A stretch of DNA of 64,000 bases. Origin: Pseudomonas sp. SL4(2022). GTDB taxonomy: Bacteria; Pseudomonadota; Gammaproteobacteria; Pseudomonadales; Pseudomonadaceae. How positions within the stretch are numbered: the stretch's first letter is position 1; each line of letters opens with the position of its first letter. This document shows positions 58,157 through 64,000 of this stretch, piece after piece. The translations under genes and the position numbers were made by a program. Location of the stretch: positions 868,001 through 932,000 of the forward strand of contig NZ_CP113060.1 of the NCBI RefSeq assembly GCF_026625725.1, written 5' to 3'. Below the pieces are notes generated by a model. That model saw only the letters and a program-made list of their open reading frames with translations, made no database searches and was not told the DNA's origin.

Positions 58157-60844
58157 TCACTCATGACCGTGCTCCTGCTGCAAACGCTCGCGCAACAGCT
58201 GCAGGTGGCGGTCCAGCAAGACCAGCAAGGCCGGCACCTGACTCAGCCGTTCGGTCTGTTCGGCCGCCCGTGCCAGGCTGTCGAGGCCGAAATTGAGGGC
58301 GCTGCCGCGCAGGCGATGACAGATCACGGCCACCTGTTCCGCCGGAACATCCGCAGGCCCCAGCGCCGCCAGGGCGTCACGTACCTGTTGCAAGGAGTCC
58401 ACCAGCGTCGGCAGCAGTCGATCAAACAGCGCGGCACCCAACCAGCCGCGCAGTACATCCAACCGGGCTTCAGAAATATCCTCACTTGTTTCAGCCGGTG
58501 TCCCGGACGGTTGCTCCCAGGTTTCAACCAACGCCAGGAACTCGTGGCGACGCAACGGTTTAGCCAGTACCGCCGTTAATCCGGCTGCTCGCCACTGATC
58601 CGGATGCAAGTCACGGGCGTTGGCCGTCAGCGCCACCAACATCGGCCCGCGGCCATGCGCCTGCTGACGAATGCGGCGGCTGGCCGTCAAGCCATCGATG
58701 TCGGGCAGGCGCATGTCCATCAGAACCAGATCAAAGGTGTTGGCGGCGCAGGCATCAACCGCCGCCACGCCACAACTGGCGGTGCTGACCTCACAGCCCC
58801 AGTCTTCCAGCAGCTCTGCAGTGACCAGACGATTGACCTCGACATCCTCGACCAGCAACACACGCAGGCCCTGCAACTGCGCCAGGCCATCCTCGCCCGG
58901 TTCGGGTTCGGCGGCCGCCTGCCAGGGCAACCACAAGTCGATGCAGGTGCCTTTACCGGTTGTACTTTGCAGTGCCAGGGTGGCACCCATGAGCTCCGCC
59001 AGCCGCGCGCTGATGTACAGACCCAGGCCTATACCCGCCTGATCCGCTTGAGGGTCACGGACAAAGGCTTCAAATATTCTCGGCTGCAGCTCCTCACGAA
59101 TCCCCGGGCCAGTGTCCGTCACTCGCAGCGCCAGCCCGCTGCCACGGCACGTCAGGCTGATTTCCACATATCCCGCCTGGGTAAACTTGAGTGCATTACC
59201 CAGCAGGTTGTAGAGCACTTGCCGCAACGGTTGCGGATTGCCCAGCACAAACGCCGGCAGATCCGCTGCACATCGGGTCAGCAGACTAAGACCACGCACT
59301 TCGGCTTGCGGCCGGAAGATCGCCGCACACTCCTCGACCAACCGCACGGGGGAAAACACCTGGGCTGGCGGCAGTTCCAGTTTTTCGGCACGCGACAAGA
59401 GCATCAGTCCGTCGAGTACATCCGTCAGGCTCTGGGCAGCAACCTGCACCGTCTCGAGGCGCTGAGCCTGTTCGCGCCCCAGCGCATCGCGCCCCAGCAG
59501 CTGCAGATGCCCCTGAATGGCCACCAGCGGCGTACGCAGTTCATGGCTGAGCATGGCCTGCCGTTCCAGCGACTGCCGAGCTTCATGCAACGCCTGATCG
59601 CGGGCAACGGCCAAGGCCGCGGTGCGTTCCTCGACGCGGGCTTCCAGCGAGGCATTGAGACGCTGCAAGTCCTCGCGCAACTCATTGCTCCGCCGCAGTG
59701 CTGCCGTCACCCGGCTGCCGACCACCAGACCATGTGACAACAGGAAAAACAGCACGCCGAGCGGTATCAGATTAAGCGTGGGCACACTCAGGGAATACAT
59801 CATCAGGTCGTTGACGATGGTGAAATCCAGCACCAGCATGCCCAGCAATACGCCGAGCGCCCCCGGCCGGCGTCGCCGGGCCGCCAGCAGCAACGCGGCG
59901 AGAAAATACAGCTCGCTGAGCAGCAACCACAGGGCGCAGGGATCACGCAGCAGGGTAAAGAAGGATGCCGGCAACAGCAGCGTTGCCGCAGCCCCCAGCG
60001 CGCCGACCACCAGCATCAGGCGCAGGACATGCCGCGACAGCTCAGCGGGAAACAAGCGCAGCAGCAACAGACCATAGGCGGGAGCAAACAGATGACCGGA
60101 CAGGTACTCCAGCCGGTAAACCCACAACGCGGGCCACTCCAGGTAATAGTCCAGCAGCCCGCCGCTGGAGACCGCGCGCATGCCCGCCAGAATCAGAATG
60201 GCCGCAAAAGGCGCGCCGCCCAGGGAGCGGGCTGCCCCGCGGTCCATCAGCCCCATAAACAAGGCCATCATGAATGCCGCACCAACGGTCAGCAGGTACA
60301 ACGCTCGCTGCCGGCTGTTGTCCAGCTGCAACGCCTGCAGCGTGCCGGCACGCACGACCATGTCGACGCCACCCTCGTGGTGGAAGTGATTGGACAATTC
60401 CACCCGCAACTTCACCCGCGCCTGTCCCAGCGGCAGTGGCACGATGGCGGGTTGTAAGCGCGGAATCTCATCGTGTGCATCACCGGGGCGGCCCAGCTGC
60501 AGCACCAGCACGCCATCCACCCAGATACGCGCGGCAGACTTGAGGTCGTCAAAATAAAGCGCCAGCTGTCTGGAATGCGCCGGCAGCAGAACCTCGCTGC
60601 GCAGTTCGATACGCCCGAAGCCCACCGCCCCCCAGGGTTTATCCGTGCCCTGGTCCCAGGTAAAGGGCAGGGTTACAAACTGCTCGGCCTGTTCCGGCTC
60701 CAGCCAAGTCAGCCGCCATTGTCCCGACAATGGCTGAGTCGCCTGCTGCTGCGGGTCCCATTGACGCAAGTCGCTGAGTGTATCGGCATACACCGGCCAG
60801 GCCGGCAGTAGCAGCAGAATGATCAGTCGCAACAGACGCATCAC
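58157..60844 (-). CDS. Hybrid sensor histidine kinase with 7TM-DISM sensor and Hpt
   Basis: 895 residues. Signal peptide (1-21), a periplasmic jelly-roll sensor (about 30-170, RIWVDGVLVLQLGRPG), seven membrane helices (about 180-390), a coiled coil, HisKA with phosphorylated His in LSHELRTPL (near 436), HATPase (N box near 545, DTGPGIRE and GIGLGLYIS), a receiver domain (about 680-790, LMDMRLPD) and a C-terminal Hpt domain with His in CHRLRGSALNFG (near 841). A phosphorelay to the downstream regulator is expected. Signal unknown; DISM sensors often bind carbohydrates or small ligands. Confidence 0.93.
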   Translation of the reverse strand: MMRLLRLIILLLLPAWPVYADTLSDLRQWDPQQQATQPLSGQWRLTWLEPEQAEQFVTLPFTWDQGTDKPWGAVGFGRIELRSEVLLPAHSRQLALYFDDLKSAARIWVDGVLVLQLGRPGDAHDEIPRLQPAIVPLPLGQARVKLRVELSNHFHHEGGVDMVVRAGTLQALQLDNSRQRALYLLTVGAAFMMALFMGLMDRGAARSLGGAPFAAILILAGMRAVSSGGLLDYYLEWPALWVYRLEYLSGHLFAPAYGLLLLRLFPAELSRHVLRLMLVVGALGAAATLLLPASFFTLLRDPCALWLLLSELYFLAALLLAARRRRPGALGVLLGMLVLDFTIVNDLMMYSLSVPTLNLIPLGVLFFLLSHGLVVGSRVTAALRRSNELREDLQRLNASLEARVEERTAALAVARDQALHEARQSLERQAMLSHELRTPLVAIQGHLQLLGRDALGREQAQRLETVQVAAQSLTDVLDGLMLLSRAEKLELPPAQVFSPVRLVEECAAIFRPQAEVRGLSLLTRCAADLPAFVLGNPQPLRQVLYNLLGNALKFTQAGYVEISLTCRGSGLALRVTDTGPGIREELQPRIFEAFVRDPQADQAGIGLGLYISARLAELMGATLALQSTTGKGTCIDLWLPWQAAAEPEPGEDGLAQLQGLRVLLVEDVEVNRLVTAELLEDWGCEVSTASCGVAAVDACAANTFDLVLMDMRLPDIDGLTASRRIRQQAHGRGPMLVALTANARDLHPDQWRAAGLTAVLAKPLRRHEFLALVETWEQPSGTPAETSEDISEARLDVLRGWLGAALFDRLLPTLVDSLQQVRDALAALGPADVPAEQVAVICHRLRGSALNFGLDSLARAAEQTERLSQVPALLVLLDRHLQLLRERLQQEHGHE

Positions 60845-60960
60845 GTGCAGAGCGCTCCCTTATTGCTGGAAGCCGATGCGGCTTGCGGGCGGGGCCAAGA
60901 GTGCCCCGGAGTATATGAGATGCCCCGACAAACTGTGAATCAGCGCAAAATGCCAGCACC

Positions 60961-61413
60961 TCAGTGCCGATGGCTTTTGCCCACATGCGAGTGGCCGTCA
61001 TCTGGCAGCGCGCTGACTCCGCCGCTGCTGTTCAGTTGCTGGAGAATGCCGCAGGCCTCTACGCCCTGCTCAGATGCACAGCGATGGCGCAGGTCGATCA
61101 GTTGCTGCTGCAGCGCCAGCAGACTGGTGACCCGTGCCTGAACATGACGGATATGCTCATCCACCAGGCTGTTGACGCCTTCGCAGTTCGGCTCGGGGTG
61201 ATCCATCAGCGCCAACAGGCGGCGGATTTCATCCAGGGTCATGTCCAGCGTGCGGCAGTTGCGGATAAAGGTCAGCCGCTCCAGGTGCTCACTGCTATAC
61301 AGGCGGTAATTGCCCTCGGTACGAGCCGGGGCCGGCAACAACCCTTCGCGCTCGTAGTAGCGCACCGTTTCAACCGGGCAATCGGCCAGTTTGGCCAGCA
61401 TTCCAATCTTCAT
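60961..61413 (-). CDS. cadR: MerR-family Cd/Pb-responsive regulator CadR
   Basis: 150 residues from MKIGMLAKLADCPVETVRYYE; the longer frame to 61899 is antisense to cadA. Winged helix (about 1-70), dimer coiled coil (about 75-115) and metal-site cysteines in PNCEGV and HRCASEQGVEACG, then a His-rich tail (DGHSHVGKSHRH), all typical of CadR. Divergent from cadA with the operator between. Activates cadA when it binds Cd(II) or related metals. Confidence 0.94.
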   Translation of the reverse strand: MKIGMLAKLADCPVETVRYYEREGLLPAPARTEGNYRLYSSEHLERLTFIRNCRTLDMTLDEIRRLLALMDHPEPNCEGVNSLVDEHIRHVQARVTSLLALQQQLIDLRHRCASEQGVEACGILQQLNSSGGVSALPDDGHSHVGKSHRH

Positions 61414-61434
61414 GACAACCTCGCTCACAGGTGC

Positions 61435-61465
61435 TTGACCCTGTAGTGGCTTCAGGGTGTTCACT
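61435..61465 (+). promoter_or_regulatory. CadR-controlled cadA promoter
   Basis: -35 TTGACC (61435-61440) and -10 TTCACT (61460-61465) are separated by 19 bp, the over-long spacer that MerR-family activators untwist. The dyad ACCCTG (61438-61443) / CAGGGT (61453-61458) lies in the spacer as the operator. Confidence 0.85.
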
Positions 61466-61494
61466 CTACTCCATCGTCTAACGAGGATCGCCTG

Positions 61495-63672
61495 ATGAAT
61501 GATTGCTGCGGCCACCATCACCCGCCAAAAGCGGACGCCATCGCCACTGCACCGCCACGCGAAGGCGTATTGGACGGTGCCCTGTTCAGCCAGTTTCGCA
61601 TCGAGCAGATGGACTGCCCAACCGAGCAGGCGCTGATTGAGCAGCGTCTGTACGCGCTCGCCGGGATCGAACGCCTTGAGTTCAACCTGATCAACCGCGT
61701 GCTCGGGGTCTGGCACCGCCTGCCCTCCACTACGCCGATTGTGGCCGCGATCCACGCGCTGGGTATGCAGGCCGAGCCGCTGAGCGCTGAACGGCCACCC
61801 GCCCAGCCACCACACAAGAAACCCTGGTGGCCGCTGGGACTGTCCGGGGTGGCGGCGCTGAGCGCCGAAGTCCTGCACTTTGCCGCGCTGGCCCCGCAAT
61901 GGGTGGTCGCAGCCGTGGCCTTGCTGGCCATTCTGTTGTGCGGCCTGGGCACCTACAAGAAGGGTTGGATCGCCCTGAAAAACCGCAACCTGAACATCAA
62001 CGCGCTGATGAGCATTGCCGTTACCGGCGCGGTGCTAATCGGCCAGTGGCCAGAGGCGGCCATGGTCATGTTCCTGTTCGCCGTGGCGGAACTGATCGAG
62101 GCTAAGTCTCTGGACCGTGCGCGCAATGCCATTCGCGGCCTGATGGACCTGACGCCCGAGCGCGCTACCGTGCAGCAGGCTGACGGCAGCTGGCGCGAGG
62201 TGGCACTCAACAGCGTCGCGCTCGGCGCCCGCATCAGGGTGCGCCCTGGCGAGCGCATTGGCCTGGATGGTGAAGTGCTCGTCGGCCACTCCACCGTCAA
62301 CCAGGCGCCGATTACCGGCGAAAGCCTGCCAGTGGAAAAGACCGTCGGCGATCCGCTGTTTGCCGGCACCATCAACCAGGCCGGCGCGCTGGAATACCGC
62401 GTGCTGGCCGCTGCCGCCAACACCACGCTGGCGCGGATCATTCACGCGGTTGAACAAGCGCAGGGCTCCCGCGCCCCGACCCAGCGCTTTGTCGACCAGT
62501 TCGCCAGGGTCTACACCCCGCTGGTGGTTCTCCTGGCCCTGGTGGTTGCGCTGTTACCGCCGCTGCTGCTGGCAGCGCCCTGGTATGACTGGATCTACCG
62601 CGCCCTGGTGCTGCTGGTGGTGGCCTGTCCCTGCGCGCTGGTGATCTCGACCCCAGTGACCATCGTCAGTGGCCTGGCCGCCGCCGCGCGCAAAGGTATC
62701 CTGGTCAAGGGTGGGGTCTATTTGGAGAGCGCAGCCAAGCTGGACTACCTGGCCCTCGACAAAACCGGCACCCTCACCCACGGCAAGCCGGTGCAAACCG
62801 ACTACCTGGCGCTGCACACGCTGGACAGTGATCGCTACCGCCGCCACGCCGCGAGCCTGGCCAGCCGCTCGGATCACCCGGTGTCCCAGGCCATCGCCCA
62901 ACAGGCTCTCGCCGAGGGCCTGCCCACTCAGGCCGTGGAAGGTTTTGCCGCCCTGCCCGGTCGCGGTGTTCACGGCAGCATCGACGGCACCGCGCTTTAC
63001 CTGGGCAATCACCGCCTGGTGGAGGAACGGGGCCTGTGCTCAGCCGAGCTGGAAGCCACCCTCGAACACCTCGAACGGCAAGGTAAGAGCGTGGTCGTGC
63101 TGTGCGACAGCAGCCGCGCACTGGCGCTGTTTGCCGTGGCCGACACCGTCAAGGCATCCAGCCGCGAGGCCATCGCCCAGCTGCATGCCCTCGGCGTGAA
63201 AACCAGCATGTTGACTGGCGACAACCCACACACGGCAACCGCCATCGCCGCACAGGTAGGCATCGACGAAGCCCGCGGCAACCTGCTGCCGGAGGACAAA
63301 CAGCAGGCCATCGAAGCCCTGCAGGCACACGGCGGCGTGGTCGGCATGGTGGGTGACGGGATCAACGATGCCCCGGCGCTGGCCAAGGCGCAGATCGGTT
63401 TTGCCATGGCGGCGGCCGGTACCGACACGGCCATCGAAACCGCCGATGTAGCGCTAATGGATGACGACCTGCGCAAGATTCCGGCCTTTATCCGCCTGTC
63501 GCAGCAGACCGCTGCCATTCTCAAGCAAAACATCATCCTGGCCTTGGGGGTCAAGGCGCTGTTTCTCGCCGTCACCCTGAGCGGCCATGCCACCCTGTGG
63601 ATGGCCGTATTCGCCGACATGGGCGTCAGCCTGCTGGTGGTGTTCAACGGCCTGCGCCTGCTGAAAAAATAG
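61495..63672 (+). CDS. cadA: Cd/Zn/Pb-exporting P1B-type ATPase
   Basis: 725 residues. A short His/Cys start (MNDCCGHHHPP), one HMA metal-binding domain with MDCPTE (near 37), membrane helices, the TGES phosphatase loop, the transport-site CPC in VACPCALV, the phosphorylation motif DKTGTLTHGK, the SDHPVS nucleotide motif and GDGINDAP. Pumps divalent heavy metals out of the cytoplasm using ATP. Regulated by the divergent cadR; followed by a DUF3703 gene. Confidence 0.96.
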   Translation: MNDCCGHHHPPKADAIATAPPREGVLDGALFSQFRIEQMDCPTEQALIEQRLYALAGIERLEFNLINRVLGVWHRLPSTTPIVAAIHALGMQAEPLSAERPPAQPPHKKPWWPLGLSGVAALSAEVLHFAALAPQWVVAAVALLAILLCGLGTYKKGWIALKNRNLNINALMSIAVTGAVLIGQWPEAAMVMFLFAVAELIEAKSLDRARNAIRGLMDLTPERATVQQADGSWREVALNSVALGARIRVRPGERIGLDGEVLVGHSTVNQAPITGESLPVEKTVGDPLFAGTINQAGALEYRVLAAAANTTLARIIHAVEQAQGSRAPTQRFVDQFARVYTPLVVLLALVVALLPPLLLAAPWYDWIYRALVLLVVACPCALVISTPVTIVSGLAAAARKGILVKGGVYLESAAKLDYLALDKTGTLTHGKPVQTDYLALHTLDSDRYRRHAASLASRSDHPVSQAIAQQALAEGLPTQAVEGFAALPGRGVHGSIDGTALYLGNHRLVEERGLCSAELEATLEHLERQGKSVVVLCDSSRALALFAVADTVKASSREAIAQLHALGVKTSMLTGDNPHTATAIAAQVGIDEARGNLLPEDKQQAIEALQAHGGVVGMVGDGINDAPALAKAQIGFAMAAAGTDTAIETADVALMDDDLRKIPAFIRLSQQTAAILKQNIILALGVKALFLAVTLSGHATLWMAVFADMGVSLLVVFNGLRLLKK

Positions 63673-63684
63673 GTACACACGCAC

Positions 63685-64000
63685 ATGCACGCTCCCCTGC
63701 AACAGGCGATTACCGAGGCCTTTCTGCACGCCGAGCAGGCCAGGCGCGCGCACAACAGCGCTGCCGCTTTTGCCTGGTTGGAACGCGCGCACATCCTCAC
63801 CCAGCGCCGCCCCCTGTTGCATGCCAAAAGCCATTGGCTGATGCTCACGCTCGGCTGGCAACAACGCGATTACCGCGAAGTGGCCGGCCAGCTGCCGCGG
63901 ATGATCGCGGCCTTGCTGGCCTCGCGCATCTGGGTGCCCGTTGGCAACACCGGACGGGCACGGGGCAGCGCCTTCCGGCCGATGCCCGTGCCAGAGGAAT
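63685..64000 (+). CDS. DUF3703 protein, 3' end cut by window
   Basis: At least 105 residues, open to the last base. Starts MHAPLQQAITEAFLHAEQAR and contains LERAHILTQRRPLLHAKSH and VGNTGRARGSAF, the DUF3703 pattern; these small proteins usually follow cadA or cation-efflux genes in Pseudomonas. It begins 12 bp after cadA, so it belongs to the same operon. Role in metal resistance unproven. Confidence 0.85.
   Translation, partial: MHAPLQQAITEAFLHAEQARRAHNSAAAFAWLERAHILTQRRPLLHAKSHWLMLTLGWQQRDYREVAGQLPRMIAALLASRIWVPVGNTGRARGSAFRPMPVPEE

Noticed and set aside
61414..61899. N-terminal extension of the CadR frame
   Set aside because: Antisense to cadA and crossing the cadA promoter; CadR homology starts at 61413.

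Overview
The window reads as chromosome of a gammaproteobacterium, almost certainly Pseudomonas. The gene order (aldehyde dehydrogenase, eat, eutB, eutC, GNAT, mtfA, ppa) and the block ispB / rplU-rpmA-obg-proB are typical of that genus, and codon use is GC-rich outside the island. No taxon search was possible.

Layout. 1-5.2 kb: ethanolamine catabolism (partial aldehyde dehydrogenase, permease, ethanolamine ammonia-lyase large and small subunits) with a good sigma-54 promoter match inside the cluster, then a GNAT enzyme. 5.2-8.4 kb: a degenerate PP2C/pseudokinase membrane protein, an MtfA-type zinc peptidase and inorganic pyrophosphatase (ppa). 8.4-27.8 kb: a genomic island bounded by a 30-bp perfect direct repeat. 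The left copy is the rho-independent terminator of ppa. The island carries a P4-type tyrosine integrase, an inovirus Gp2-like protein, a DUF3987 protein coupled to an AlpA regulator, a glycine-zipper protein, DUF932, YqaJ exonuclease, a second CsrA, a Gp3/RDF-like protein, small membrane and secreted proteins and an XRE regulator. Its cargo is an AT-rich, five-gene, translationally coupled operon on the minus strand. That operon resembles the SspBCD DNA-phosphorothioation genes (DUF4007, large P-loop ATPase, PP-loop sulfurtransferase), but it is followed by a GIY-YIG nuclease and a DGQHR-domain protein instead of a recognisable SspE. The DGQHR gene carries a one-base frameshift at a run of seven A.

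27.8-30.5 kb: an MFS exporter and a divergent AraC regulator, a decayed sensor-domain relic, and a third, diverged copy of the island end (G-rich repeats plus att-like hairpin), suggesting an older tandem insertion. 30.5-35.6 kb: housekeeping genes ispB, rplU, rpmA, obg, proB and creA. 35.6-60.8 kb: a minus-strand block with a hybrid histidine kinase, a response regulator, a 6,402-residue two-partner-secretion exoprotein, its TpsB transporter and a SapC-family protein. 60.9-64 kb: a cadmium/zinc resistance locus (cadR, cadA, and a DUF3703 gene cut by the window end) with a classic MerR-type 19-bp-spacer promoter.

How the parts may work together: the two-component system probably controls the giant adhesin cluster (inference from adjacency), and the island cargo probably marks host DNA with sulfur and cleaves unmarked or mismarked DNA (inference from families).
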